Shown piece after piece: positions 9,244 to 18,373 of a DNA stretch of 52,630 bases. This stretch comes from Coriobacteriia bacterium (GTDB taxonomy: Bacteria > Actinomycetota > Coriobacteriia > Anaerosomatales > SLCP01). The stretch's first letter is position 1, and the number at the start of each line of letters is the position of its first letter. Position numbers and translations under genes: made by a program. The notes beneath the pieces were generated by a model. It made no database searches and had not been told where the DNA came from. It was given only the letters and a program-made list of their open reading frames with translations. The stretch spans positions 1 to 52,630 of the forward strand of contig JACUUN010000006.1 in NCBI GenBank assembly GCA_014859265.1. Reading direction: 5' to 3'.

Positions 9244-9954
9244 TCAGGCGGAAGAAATCCTGCTCAGGGCCTCACGCGCGGCGCACATCTCGGCCTCCTT
9301 CTTGGTGGTTCCGACCCCCGTGCCGACAACCTCGCCATCGACCATGACCTCGGCGGTGAAACTCATGGCGTGCGGGGGCCCCTCTTCGCTGATGATTCTG
9401 TAGGACATCGTTCCTCCCCTGGCCTGAACGATTTCCTGTAGCAGTGACTTAGGGTGCTCGAGCTCGAGCCCCTCGAGAGACCCTAGTGAGATACGAGGGC
9501 CGAGGGTGGCGAGAACGAAGGTGCGTGCGGGCTCTAGCCCCCCGTCCAGATAGATCGCCCCTACGAGGGCCTCGAACACGTTCTCGAGTGCCGATCGAAG
9601 ACCCCGCTGCCCAGTCCCCCGCTCCGATTCGCCGAGGGCGATCAGTGATGCCAGCTCAAGCTCTTCGGCGGCGGCTACCAGCGAGTCAGCTGACACGAGC
9701 GAGATCTTGAGCTTCGTCATCGCACCTTCGGGCAGTTCCGGAAAGCGCCGATACACCTCGTCGACGATGATCAGGCCGAGGACCGCATCGCCGAGGAACT
9801 CGAGCCGTTCGTAGTCGAGTTCGGAGGATGCCTCTTGCGTCATGCTCGGATGCGTCAGGGCGCTTGAGAGCAATGATCGGTCGGAAAACCGGTATCCTAC
9901 CGTGCGCTCGGCCTTCCGTAGGGTCGGATCGTCGTGAGGGCTGTCCAACGGCAC
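9244..9954 (-). CDS. rnc: ribonuclease III
   Basis: Double-strand-specific endoribonuclease that processes rRNA precursors and regulatory duplexes. The signature ERLEFLGDAVL lies at 49-59, and the second metal-binding cluster is in ALENVFEALVGAIYLDGG. A C-terminal dsRBD spans about 165-234 (HPKSLLQEIVQ to TTKKEAEMCAAREAL). Length is 236 aa. The GTG at 9954 lies 5 bp after the fabF stop, so it ends the fatty-acid gene run and links it to smc. Confidence 0.97.
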   Translation of the reverse strand: MPLDSPHDDPTLRKAERTVGYRFSDRSLLSSALTHPSMTQEASSELDYERLEFLGDAVLGLIIVDEVYRRFPELPEGAMTKLKISLVSADSLVAAAEELELASLIALGESERGTGQRGLRSALENVFEALVGAIYLDGGLEPARTFVLATLGPRISLGSLEGLELEHPKSLLQEIVQARGGTMSYRIISEEGPPHAMSFTAEVMVDGEVVGTGVGTTKKEAEMCAAREALSRISSA

Positions 9955-9959
9955 CGAGG

Positions 9960-11186
9960 TCAGCTCCGGGCGATGATGAGGGTGGCGTTGTGTCCGCCGA
10001 ACCCGAAGGAGTTACTCATGGCGGCCTCGACCCGGGCACGCCGGGCCCTGTTGGCGACGTAGTCAAGGTCGCACTCCGGGTCCGGATCATCGAGATTGAT
10101 GGTCGGCGGAAGCACTTCACGCTCAAGCACGAGCGCACACACGACCGTTTCGACCGCACCTGCGCCGCCAAGGAGGTGCCCGGTCATCGACTTCGTGGAA
10201 GACACAGGCGGAGCATCGGCGCCGAAGACAGTCTTGACTGCAGCCGTCTCGATGACGTCGCCCTGGGGAGTCGAGGTGCCGTGCGCGTTGATGTAGCCGA
10301 TGTCATGGCTTGCGAGCCCTGACTGATCGAGAGCGTGGCGCATCGCTCGAACGGCGCCGTCTCCGGAGGGTTCGGGTGCCGTGATGTGGTACGCGTCACC
10401 TGTGGCGCCATACCCTACGACTTCTCCATAGACGCGTGCACCGCGTGCGAGGGCACGCTCACGCTCCTCAAGGACGACGATGCCGGAGCCCTCGCCCATT
10501 ACGAAGCCGTCCCTGCCAGCATCGAAGGGGCGCGAGGCACGTTCGGGTTCATCGTTCCTCGTCGACAGTGCCCGTGCCGCACCGAAACCGGCTACACCCA
10601 GCGGAGTGATAGCCGCATCGACACCGCCCGCGATGATCACGTCCGCCTGCCCCCGGCGGATGGCCTCTGCGCCCTCGCCGATAGCGTGCGACCCGGTTGC
10701 ACAGGCAGACACGGGGGCGTAGTTGATCCCTCTCGCTCCGAGTCGGATGGAAATAAGCCCGGCTGCAAGGTCGACGATCATCATGGGGACGAGGAACGGG
10801 CTCACTTTACGCGGCCCGCCCTCGGCGAGGCGCTGATTCTGGTCCTCCATGACCTGGAGGCCACCGATGCCAGATCCGACGATAACGCCGACACGGTCAG
10901 CCTCGGCCTTGTCGAACTCGAGGCCGGCATCGGCAACGGCTTCGTCGGTCGCAACGACCGCGAACTGCTGGAAACGGGCCATGCGTCGTGCCTCTTTGGG
11001 ATTGAGGAAGACAGACGGGTCGAAGTCGTCGATGTAGGCGGAAAAGCGGGTAGTGAACTCGCTCGCGTCGAAGTGCGTGATGGGCCTGACGCCGGAGCGG
11101 CCCTGCTCAAGTGATTCAAAGAACGCTTCCTTGCCGACCCCGATGGGCGAGACGACCCCGATGCCCGTGATAACGACGCTGCGCAT
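9960..11186 (-). CDS. fabF: 3-oxoacyl-ACP synthase II (FabF)
   Basis: Elongating condensing enzyme of type II fatty-acid synthesis, adding malonyl-ACP units to acyl-ACP. Thiolase fold with nucleophile Cys162 in VSACATGSHA, and the catalytic histidines in NAHGTSTPQGD and TGHLLGGAG. The ATG at 11186 (408 aa) has GGGGAG 5 nt upstream and starts at the conserved MRSVVITGIG; ten extra upstream residues in the open frame are not needed. It begins 2 bp after the preceding flavoenzyme gene. Confidence 0.97.
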   Translation of the reverse strand: MRSVVITGIGVVSPIGVGKEAFFESLEQGRSGVRPITHFDASEFTTRFSAYIDDFDPSVFLNPKEARRMARFQQFAVVATDEAVADAGLEFDKAEADRVGVIVGSGIGGLQVMEDQNQRLAEGGPRKVSPFLVPMMIVDLAAGLISIRLGARGINYAPVSACATGSHAIGEGAEAIRRGQADVIIAGGVDAAITPLGVAGFGAARALSTRNDEPERASRPFDAGRDGFVMGEGSGIVVLEERERALARGARVYGEVVGYGATGDAYHITAPEPSGDGAVRAMRHALDQSGLASHDIGYINAHGTSTPQGDVIETAAVKTVFGADAPPVSSTKSMTGHLLGGAGAVETVVCALVLEREVLPPTINLDDPDPECDLDYVANRARRARVEAAMSNSFGFGGHNATLIIARS

Positions 11187-11188
11187 GG

Positions 11189-12148
11189 TCACTCCCCTTC
11201 CCCGCTGGCGTTCCACTCGGAGACGAGCCGGTTCATGAGCTCAGCAACGCTCGGGACGTCATGGATGCGGGCGGCCGATGACCCCGCGAACACGAGGCCA
11301 TCCTCGACATCACCGCCCTGCGCCCGCTCGAGGCGCTCGATGATGCAATAGTCCTTCCCGCACTTCTTCAGGCAGGAGATACACCGTTCGATCGGAGGGA
11401 ACTCCCCCTCCGCCATTCGTCGCGAGAATGGGTTGCGGATCGCCCGACCCGGGAGTCCGACGGGACTTTTCACGATCACGATGTCGTCTTCGGTGGCATC
11501 GACGTACATCTGCTTGAAGCCCTCGGGTGCCGAGGACTCGACGGTTGCAGCGAAGCGGGATCCCATCTGTACGCCGGCAGCGCCGGCTTCCAACGTCCGC
11601 CTGATGTCGGCTCCGGTGACCACTCCGCCGGCTCCGACGACGGGGATGTCGACCGCCTCGACGATCTCGGGAAGCAGGTCGAGCATCGGACGGTCGGTGC
11701 CGAGGTGTCCCCCAGCCTCTACACCCTCCACGACTACCGCTGCCGCGCCGAAGCGTTCAGCGAGAGAGGCAACTCGTGCGGACCCTACGATCGGCACCAC
11801 GGGCACGCCCGCCTCGCCCGCCCATCCGAAGACGTCTCGCGAGAATCCCGCTCCCGCGACGATGAGGTCTGCGCCGCCTTCGAGCGCGGCGTGGACTGTC
11901 TCTTTGAACCGGCGGATCGCGACCATGATGTTGACGCCCACGACGCCGGTAGTGACGGCCCGGGCGGCCCGCATCTCTTTGAGCATCTCCTGAGGGCTCA
12001 GTCCGGAGCCGGCGATAATGCCGATGCCACCGGCCTGGGCAACGGCAGCTGCCAGTGGGGCCATCGATATGCGCACCGCCATCCCACCCTGGATGATGGG
12101 TAGAAGCGAGGTCTTGTTACCGATGGTGAGAGTGGGCATGTCGGACAC
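11189..12148 (-). CDS. FabK/nitronate monooxygenase-like FMN enzyme with Cys tail
   Basis: TIM-barrel FMN enzyme of the 2-nitropropane dioxygenase/FabK family: PIIQGGMAVRIS at the N-terminus, VVVEGVEAGGHLGTDRP, and VVGAGGVVTGADIRR for FMN phosphate. Unlike the true FabK at 14210-15166 it carries a CX2CX3CX4C cluster near the C-terminus (CISCLKKCGKDYC), which could bind metal or an Fe-S cluster (inference). The GTG at 12148 has GGGAG at good distance and gives 319 aa; ATG 12139 is the alternative. It may be a second enoyl reductase or a nitronate monooxygenase; sequence alone does not decide. Confidence 0.85.
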   Translation of the reverse strand: MSDMPTLTIGNKTSLLPIIQGGMAVRISMAPLAAAVAQAGGIGIIAGSGLSPQEMLKEMRAARAVTTGVVGVNIMVAIRRFKETVHAALEGGADLIVAGAGFSRDVFGWAGEAGVPVVPIVGSARVASLAERFGAAAVVVEGVEAGGHLGTDRPMLDLLPEIVEAVDIPVVGAGGVVTGADIRRTLEAGAAGVQMGSRFAATVESSAPEGFKQMYVDATEDDIVIVKSPVGLPGRAIRNPFSRRMAEGEFPPIERCISCLKKCGKDYCIIERLERAQGGDVEDGLVFAGSSAARIHDVPSVAELMNRLVSEWNASGEGE

Positions 12149-12250
12149 GGTATGACTCCCGGCTCTGGCACGGTTCAGGACGGATGCACACGAATCCCAG
12201 CCCTGGTGTGACTGACAGACCCGGAGCCGGAGCGATTCGCGCACATTCAA

Positions 12251-12490
12251 TCAGGCGTTGGCGTCGATATAGGTAACGGCGTCGGCGACGGTCTTGATCG
12301 ACTCGACGTCCTCATCGGGAATCGAGACGTTGAACTCGGTCTCAAGCGCCATGACGAGCTCGACGAGGTCGAGCGAGTCAGCGCCGAGGTCATCAATGAA
12401 GGCTGCTTCCTCGGTGACATCGTCACGCTCTGCATTGAGCTGATCGACGATGACCTCGGTTACCTTCTCGAGAATCTCTTCACGCTCCAT
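12251..12490 (-). CDS. acpP: acyl carrier protein
   Basis: Small acidic four-helix carrier, 79 aa, carrying growing acyl chains on a phosphopantetheine arm. The attachment site is Ser39 in [13 protein letters not shown]. The frame is open further upstream but that part is Pro/Gly-rich and unlike ACP; ATG 12490 has AGGGAGGTG upstream, though at a rather long distance (about 11 nt). It lies between fabG and the FabK-like gene, inside the fab cluster. Confidence 0.96.
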   Translation of the reverse strand: MEREEILEKVTEVIVDQLNAERDDVTEEAAFIDDLGADSLDLVELVMALETEFNVSIPDEDVESIKTVADAVTYIDANA

Positions 12491-12543
12491 AGGTACAACA
12501 ACACCTCCCTCCGGGGGCCCTGGTGGTACCACCCGCGGACACT

Positions 12544-13293
12544 TTAGACGAACGTCATGCCCCCGTCGACAGCGAGGACCTGACCGGTGATGTACTTGGC
12601 ATCGTCCGACGACAGAAACGCGACTGCGGCGGCAACGTCTCCCGGGGTTCCGAAGGTCTTCATCGCGATCTGACCAAGGGCTGCCTCGCGCACGGGCTCG
12701 GAGAGTGCCGCAGTCATGTCCGTCTCGATGAAGCCGGGAGCGACAGCGTTGACACGTACCGATCGTGGTGCGAGCTCGCGCGCAACCGACTTCGTCAGGC
12801 CGATGAGACCCGCTTTTGCCGCAGCGTAGTTGGCCTGGCCCGCGTTACCGACGAGACCGACGACCGATGATATGTTGACGATCGAGCCGCTACGCTGCTT
12901 CATCATGAGCTTGGCAGCGCCTCGCATCATCGCAAACGCACCGGTAAGATTCGTGGCAACCACCGCATCCCAATCCTCGTCGGACATGCGTACCAGCAGG
13001 CCGTCGCGGGTGATTCCGGCGTTGTTCACAAGAATGTCGAGCGAACCGAACGCCGACGCGACAGCATCAACAAGAGTGGTGCACGCGCCAGGGTCGGAGA
13101 CGTCGGCTTGCAGCGCGATCGCGCGACCGCCCTGGGCTTCTATCGAGGCGACCACATCGGCAGCCGCACGGGCGCTTCCTGCGTAGTTCACCGCCACAGC
13201 GGCACCCCTCCGGCCCAGCTCGAGAGCGATTGCGGCGCCGATTCCGCGGGACGCTCCGGTGACGAGCGCGGACCTACCTTCCAGCGGCTTCAT
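12544..13293 (-). CDS. fabG: 3-oxoacyl-ACP reductase FabG
   Basis: NADPH-dependent short-chain dehydrogenase for the first reduction in chain elongation. TGASRGIG cofactor loop at 12-19, NNAG at 90-93, catalytic Ser142/143, Tyr156 and Lys160 (NYAAAK). The C-terminus [15 protein letters not shown] is typical of FabG. Length is 249 aa. The ATG overlaps the fabD stop (ATGA). Confidence 0.97.
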   Translation of the reverse strand: MKPLEGRSALVTGASRGIGAAIALELGRRGAAVAVNYAGSARAAADVVASIEAQGGRAIALQADVSDPGACTTLVDAVASAFGSLDILVNNAGITRDGLLVRMSDEDWDAVVATNLTGAFAMMRGAAKLMMKQRSGSIVNISSVVGLVGNAGQANYAAAKAGLIGLTKSVARELAPRSVRVNAVAPGFIETDMTAALSEPVREAALGQIAMKTFGTPGDVAAAVAFLSSDDAKYITGQVLAVDGGMTFV

Positions 13294-14204
13294 CGAAGCA
13301 CCTCCTCCACCAGGTCTTGTACGCCGGTTTCCTCCACGCTGACCGCTTCAAGGCCAGGCACACGCTTGGCGAGACCGCGCAGGACCGATCCGGGCCCGGC
13401 CTCGATGACCGTAACCGGTTCGTAGCGTGCGAAAGTGTGCATCACCTCGGTCCAGCGCACGGGAGAGACGATCTGGGTCGCGAGTGCAGCGCGAATCTCA
13501 CCGGCGTCCGTCGCGGGCTCAGGACGCGTGTTCTGGATGACGGGCACCACGGCATCGTGGAACTCGGCCGTATCGAGCAGGGGGGCGAATCTCACCGCGG
13601 CCGACTGCATGAGCGGAGAGTGGAACGCACCAGCGACATCAAGCGGGACGACGCGGCGCGCGCCGGCCGTCACGAGGGTGTCGGCGGCGTGTGCCACAGC
13701 ATCCCGTAACCCGGAGATCACCACCTGACCCGGAGCATTGTCGTTGGCCACCCACACGCCCGTCGTGCCCGCAAGCGTCTCAGAGACGACATCAGCGTCC
13801 AGCCCAAGGACGGCAGCCATGGTGCCGGGATTCTCTGCGGCAGCGTCGGCCATGAAACGCGCTCGCTCGCAAATGAGCTCGAGCCCCGCCTCGACGGAGT
13901 ACACGCCGGCCACTGCAAGGGCCGCAAGTTCGCCGAGACTGTGTCCGGCAAGCGCCACCGGATGCACGCCGACGTCCAGCAGAACACTCCCCCACGCCCA
14001 GCCAACGAGATAGAGGAGCGGCTGTGCCACCCGCGTATCCGCAAGTTCGGCAGGGGTACCCTCGCGTGCCAGACGCCGAAGGTCGCGTCCCGTCAGAGCC
14101 TCGGCGGCGTCAAGAAGCCGGTCAAGCGCTTCTACCTCCGGCACGGCATCGAGCATGCCGACCCGCTGGGAGCCCTGGCCGGGGAAGACGAGGACGGCGT
14201 TCAT
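13290..14204 (-). CDS. fabD: malonyl-CoA:ACP transacylase FabD
   Basis: Loads malonyl groups onto ACP. FPGQGSQ lies at residues 7-13 and the nucleophile Ser89 in AGHSLGELAAL; the partner histidine is in GAFHSPLM. Two starts are possible: GTG 14213, overlapping the fabK stop, or ATG 14204 (304 aa). ATG was chosen because it gives the family N-terminus; neither has a strong ribosome site, so coupling to fabK translation is likely. Confidence 0.96.
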   Translation of the reverse strand: MNAVLVFPGQGSQRVGMLDAVPEVEALDRLLDAAEALTGRDLRRLAREGTPAELADTRVAQPLLYLVGWAWGSVLLDVGVHPVALAGHSLGELAALAVAGVYSVEAGLELICERARFMADAAAENPGTMAAVLGLDADVVSETLAGTTGVWVANDNAPGQVVISGLRDAVAHAADTLVTAGARRVVPLDVAGAFHSPLMQSAAVRFAPLLDTAEFHDAVVPVIQNTRPEPATDAGEIRAALATQIVSPVRWTEVMHTFARYEPVTVIEAGPGSVLRGLAKRVPGLEAVSVEETGVQDLVEEVLR

Positions 14205-14209
14205 ACTGA

Positions 14210-15166
14210 TCACGCGTCCGCAGGTCCGCGGGTACGGGCGAGACGGCCCATAACCTCGACAGCCTCGGCGATCATCTCGTCGACGATCTCTGCGGCAGGC
14301 TGAACGCGCTCCACCATCGCCGCCGACTGACCGGCCATGAGCGAGCCCATCTCGAGATCCCCTTCACGCATGCAAAGCGCGAGTTTGCCGCTGCCCAGGG
14401 TCTCGATCTCCTCGGGGCGGTTCTGACGATCCAGCTCGGCGATGGTCTTAGCAAGCTTGTTCTTGATCACGCGCACGGGATGGCCGGTGGAGTAACCGGT
14501 GACCACAGTGTCGCGGTCGCGAGCCTTGATAATCCGCTCCTTCACGTCGGGATGTATCGTGCATTCGCTCGCGCACATGAACCGGGTGCCGACCTGCACA
14601 CCCTCAGCGCCGAGCGCGAACGCTGCTGCTATGCCGCGGCCGTCGGCGATGCCGCCGGCGGCTACGACAGGAACGGTCACTGCGTCTACAAGCTGCGGCG
14701 TGAGAACCATCGTAGTGAGCTCGCCGATGTGGCCACCGGCCTCCATGCCCTCCCCGATGATCGCATCCGCGCCGATCGCCTCCAGACGCTTCGCCAGGGC
14801 GACGCTCGGCGTGATCGGCAGCACTTTGATGCCGTGATCCTTAAGGGAGCTCATGTACTTGCCGGGATTGCCCGCGCCCGTCGTCACCGCGTGGACGCCC
14901 TCTTTGAGAACCATCTCAACGAGCTCGTCGATGTGAGGTGTGAGGAGCATGAGGTTCACGCCGAACGGGCGGTCGGTAAGCTCCTTCGCATGCCGAACCT
15001 GCTGCCTCAACAGCTCTGTAGGCATCTGGCCGGCGCCGATGATCCCGAACCCACCCGCGTTGCTCACGGCAGCGGCAAGCTCGGCCGTCGCCGTCCATGC
15101 CATGCCACCCTGAATGATGGGGTGCTCGATTTCGAGCAACTCCGTGAGCCGGGTCCGAAGGGCCAT
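14210..15166 (-). CDS. fabK: enoyl-ACP reductase FabK
   Basis: FMN-dependent enoyl-ACP reductase, the FabI-independent type known from streptococci. The start MALRTRLTELLEIEHPIIQGGM, GEGMEAGGHIGELTTM and AAGGIADGRGIAAAFALGA match the family, and 318 aa is close to the usual 320-325. No FabI-type gene is seen in the cluster, so this is probably the housekeeping enoyl reductase. It lies 1 bp after fabH. Confidence 0.94.
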   Translation of the reverse strand: MALRTRLTELLEIEHPIIQGGMAWTATAELAAAVSNAGGFGIIGAGQMPTELLRQQVRHAKELTDRPFGVNLMLLTPHIDELVEMVLKEGVHAVTTGAGNPGKYMSSLKDHGIKVLPITPSVALAKRLEAIGADAIIGEGMEAGGHIGELTTMVLTPQLVDAVTVPVVAAGGIADGRGIAAAFALGAEGVQVGTRFMCASECTIHPDVKERIIKARDRDTVVTGYSTGHPVRVIKNKLAKTIAELDRQNRPEEIETLGSGKLALCMREGDLEMGSLMAGQSAAMVERVQPAAEIVDEMIAEAVEVMGRLARTRGPADA

Positions 15167-15167
15167 C

Positions 15168-16172
15168 TCATGCCTCCTTGATAGGTCGTGCCATGGTCCA
15201 GCGGATGACAGCAGCGCCCCAGGTTAGTCCCGCGCCGAACCCGACGAGCGCCACAAGGTTCCCGGGGGAGAGTCGTCCGCTAGTATACAGGTCGTCCAGA
15301 GCCAAAGGTATCGACCCCGCCGAGGTGTTGCCAACACGATCGACGTGGCTGAAGACACGGTCGTGAGGTATGCCGAGCCGCTGCTCCACGGTCTGGATGA
15401 TGCGCTGGTTCGCCTGATGCGGTACAAGCCAGTCGAGATCTGCGACGGTCAAGCCACTTGCCTCGAGAGCCTCCATGGTCGCTCTCGGGATGGCCTTCAC
15501 CGCGAAACGAAAGACTTCGTTGCCGTTCATGGTGACGAAGTTCTTTCGCGTATCGAGCGCCTCGTGCGTCATGGGATGTGCGGAACCGCCCGCCTGTACT
15601 TTGAGCAGATCGCCACCGGACCCATCCGCACCAAGCGCCACGCCGAGGACTCCCGCGTTCTCCCCAGCTTCGAGGATGACCGCACCGGCACCGTCGCCGA
15701 AGAGAACGCACGTCGTCCGGTCGGTGAAGTCAATGTGTCGCGTGAGGGCATCGGCACCGACAATAGCGGCACGCTTCGCACGTCCGGACTCGATCGCGGT
15801 GACACCGGCGTGCAGTGCGTAGATGAAGCCAGAGCAGGCAGCGTTTACGTCATAGGCCGGACACGCCAAACCGAGGAGATCCTGCACGATGCAGGCGGTC
15901 GACGGGAAGATCATGTCCGGGCTCGAGGTGCCCACGACCAACAGGTCGATGTCTCCCGGACCGATTCCCGCACTAGCGATCGCCGTGGACAACGCGGCGG
16001 TAGCAAGGTCAGAGGTAGCCTGTCCCTCGGCGACAATGCGTCGCTCCCTGATGCCGGTACGTGAAAGGATCCACTCGTCTGAGGTGTCGACGAGTGTCTC
16101 GAGTTCGGCGTTCGTGAGAACGCGTTGGGGCAGGTAGGATCCTATGCCTGTGATTTGTGCGTGAGTGGTCAT
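15168..16172 (-). CDS. fabH: 3-oxoacyl-ACP synthase III (FabH)
   Basis: Initiating condensing enzyme joining acyl-CoA and malonyl-ACP; its substrate choice sets straight or branched chains. Catalytic triad Cys113 (NAACSGF), His252 (PHQANQRI) and Asn282 (VGNTSAGS). The open frame extends to 16277, but ATG 16172 begins the family N-terminus (334 aa). GAGGAG lies 12 nt before ATG and 9 nt before an in-frame TTG at 16175, so TTG may be the real start. A promoter is visible at 16225-16252. Confidence 0.97.
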   Translation of the reverse strand: MTTHAQITGIGSYLPQRVLTNAELETLVDTSDEWILSRTGIRERRIVAEGQATSDLATAALSTAIASAGIGPGDIDLLVVGTSSPDMIFPSTACIVQDLLGLACPAYDVNAACSGFIYALHAGVTAIESGRAKRAAIVGADALTRHIDFTDRTTCVLFGDGAGAVILEAGENAGVLGVALGADGSGGDLLKVQAGGSAHPMTHEALDTRKNFVTMNGNEVFRFAVKAIPRATMEALEASGLTVADLDWLVPHQANQRIIQTVEQRLGIPHDRVFSHVDRVGNTSAGSIPLALDDLYTSGRLSPGNLVALVGFGAGLTWGAAVIRWTMARPIKEA

Positions 16173-16224
16173 CAAGGGATGGTGCTCCTCATGGCGTAAG
16201 CCACCCCGTTCGGAGTGTCCGAGT

Positions 16225-16252
16225 AGTGTACACATCGACGCGGTGCCCGCAA
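16225..16252 (-). promoter_or_regulatory. promoter of the fabH-fabF run
   Basis: TTGCGG (16247-16252) and TACACT (16225-16230) with a 16-bp spacer, in the 94-bp plsX-fabH gap on the minus strand. It gives a leader of about 45 nt. No FapR-type operator is recognised. Confidence 0.5.
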
Positions 16253-16266
16253 AGCATAGCTCCCCG

Positions 16267-17274
16267 CTAGGAGACATCCCGGTCGACCGCGGAAGCTATA
16301 CGGTCTGTGAGGCCCCCGCGTACAGCCTGGGCCGCGACACGAATGCCAGCGGCGACGGCAGTATGATTCGAGCTACCATGTCCGATGATGCACACGCCCT
16401 TCACGCCGAGCAGGGGTGCCCCTCCGTAGGTGTCGGGATCGAGTCGGTTCTTCAGTCTCTTGAGAGAGGGCGCCAGCACGGCTGCCGCCATCCGCCTGAC
16501 CATCGACGATGTCATCGCTTCCTTGACCTGGCTAAGGAGCGCGCGTGAGGTGCCCTCTAGGAGTTTGAGCGCCACGTTGCCGGTGAAGCCGTCTGTCACG
16601 ATTACATCGGCGGCACCCGCGAAGACGTCGCGACCCTCGATGTTCCCGCAGAAACCGGGCACCCCGGCGTGCATAAGCGCATAAGCTTCGATGGCCAGAG
16701 CGGAGCCTTTCGTCGGCTCCTCGCCGATGTTGAGCAAACCGACAGTCGGTTCGGAGACGTCGAGAACGATCTGCGCGTATGCGATCCCCATGTGAGCGAA
16801 GGCCACGAGATGCTCGGGCTTGCAGTCGGCGTTAGCTCCGACGTCGAGGAGGACCACGGGTGTTGTCATCGTGGGGATGATCGTAGCGATCGCGGGTCGC
16901 GCAACACCGGCGATACGACCCATCATAAGGGTCGCAGCCGCCATGCACGCTCCCGTGGAGCCTGCGGAGAAGAACGCGTCTGCCTCGCCCTCCCTGACGA
17001 GGCGGCACCCAACGACGATCGAGGAGTCACTCTTGGAGCGCACCGCTGAAGCCGGATGGTCGTCCATCTGGATGACCTCGGTGGTGGGGTAGGCGGTCAC
17101 GCGGTCCTGTTTCTTCGCGAACGGAACGATGAACTCCTCCGGACCGGTGAGCACTATCTCGACAGCGAGGTCGGCCGCCAGTGCACGAGTGACGCCATCC
17201 AGAACCTCTCGGGGTGCGTAGTCGCCCCCCACAGCGTCCACGCACACGCGGGCGGGACGTCGTCCCTCGGTCAT
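16267..17274 (-). CDS. plsX: phosphate acyltransferase PlsX
   Basis: Converts acyl-ACP to acyl-phosphate, feeding PlsY for phosphatidic acid synthesis. Family motifs include DAVGGDYAP at 13-21, SAGSTGA, DVGANADC, NIGEEPTKG, and TDGFTGNVALK. Length is 335 aa. It is the first lipid gene of the run and lies 22 bp after the BioD-like/DRTGG gene. PlsX and FabH are next to each other in many Gram-positive bacteria. Confidence 0.97.
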   Translation of the reverse strand: MTEGRRPARVCVDAVGGDYAPREVLDGVTRALAADLAVEIVLTGPEEFIVPFAKKQDRVTAYPTTEVIQMDDHPASAVRSKSDSSIVVGCRLVREGEADAFFSAGSTGACMAAATLMMGRIAGVARPAIATIIPTMTTPVVLLDVGANADCKPEHLVAFAHMGIAYAQIVLDVSEPTVGLLNIGEEPTKGSALAIEAYALMHAGVPGFCGNIEGRDVFAGAADVIVTDGFTGNVALKLLEGTSRALLSQVKEAMTSSMVRRMAAAVLAPSLKRLKNRLDPDTYGGAPLLGVKGVCIIGHGSSNHTAVAAGIRVAAQAVRGGLTDRIASAVDRDVS

Positions 17275-17296
17275 CCAATCCTCCTCGCGAGATGGG

Positions 17297-18373
17297 TCAG
17301 GGCCGGGCGTTCTTGCCTATCAGTGCCCCCAGCATCACGTCGACGTCGACCGAGCCGGTCAGCATCTCGCGTATTCTAGCAGCCTTCGCAGGGTCATGGA
17401 GACGGACTCTGCCGAACATTCTCTCGAGCCGCTCGACCGTCGAAAGCGTGTCGAGCGCGACGAGCACCATCGGCACACCGAGCTCCTCGGCGCGGGAGAG
17501 GGCATGGGCAGAGGGAGGCAGATCGCCGGTAAGCACGAGGGCGCGCGTATCCGTCTCGAGCGCCGCAAGCTGGACGTCCGAACGGTCACCACCGGTCACA
17601 ACGACCTTACGGGGACGTCTCCTGAAGAAGCGCATCGCCTTGTCCTGGCCCATCGCCCCGACCATGAACGACTCGGCCGTCGCCGTGACGTTCTCCTCAG
17701 CGCTCAGGACAGTGCCATCGAGCTCTTCAACAATCTCGGCGATGGTAACCGAGGAAAGCATCGCGTCGTGCGGGACCGCACCGAAGACACTGATGCCATG
17801 TTGCTCGAGAAAGGGGGTGGCTTGGGACTTGACGAAGTCAGCAACGGAAGGCGAAACGTCGTTGAAGAGCACTCCCGCAAGACGTGATCCGAGGCAATCC
17901 GCAGCGCCAAGTACCGCATCCGGTAGCCCGGGGCGTTCCCCTGCCGTCACGAGCAGAACGCGCACGTCGAGCAGCTCGGCAACCTGACAGAGCGAGAGCT
18001 CTACCGAGCGGCCCTGGAAGATGTCCGAGGGACCCTCGATGATGACCAGGTCAACCCCACCGGATACCCGACTGAACGCGTCACGAACCTGCTCACGGGC
18101 GTCGCCCTGCCGGCCGGCCACCACGTTCTCGAGGAAAGTCCTCGACTCCACAACGGGACATACGAGATCGAGAGGCGCGTCTGAGCTGGCCTGGCGTGAG
18201 ATGTAGACGGCATCCAGGTCGGTGTGCATCCCGTCGACTGTGGCCGGCATGGTGCCGTACGGCTTGAAGTACGCGGTGCGCCTCCCCTGGTCGCTAGCGA
18301 TGGCGAGGAGCGCAAGCACGATGCCGCTCTTGCCGATGTATGGCCTTGTCGAGGCCACGATGAAGGCGTCCAT
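17297..18373 (-). CDS. BioD-like/DRTGG-domain protein (Pta N-terminal-like)
   Basis: Resembles the stand-alone N-terminal half of long phosphotransacetylases: a P-loop domain of BioD type (VASTRPYIGKSG, residues 6-17), EGPSDIF, VLFNDVSP, then a DRTGG domain with VTGGDRSDVQLAAL. No phosphotransacetylase catalytic domain follows; the gene ends at 358 aa. The ATG at 18373 shares one base with the TGA of the acyl-CoA synthetase gene, so the pair is translationally coupled. A role as sensor or regulator of acetyl-CoA/acetyl-phosphate metabolism is inferred. Confidence 0.85.
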   Translation of the reverse strand: MDAFIVASTRPYIGKSGIVLALLAIASDQGRRTAYFKPYGTMPATVDGMHTDLDAVYISRQASSDAPLDLVCPVVESRTFLENVVAGRQGDAREQVRDAFSRVSGGVDLVIIEGPSDIFQGRSVELSLCQVAELLDVRVLLVTAGERPGLPDAVLGAADCLGSRLAGVLFNDVSPSVADFVKSQATPFLEQHGISVFGAVPHDAMLSSVTIAEIVEELDGTVLSAEENVTATAESFMVGAMGQDKAMRFFRRRPRKVVVTGGDRSDVQLAALETDTRALVLTGDLPPSAHALSRAEELGVPMVLVALDTLSTVERLERMFGRVRLHDPAKAARIREMLTGSVDVDVMLGALIGKNARP

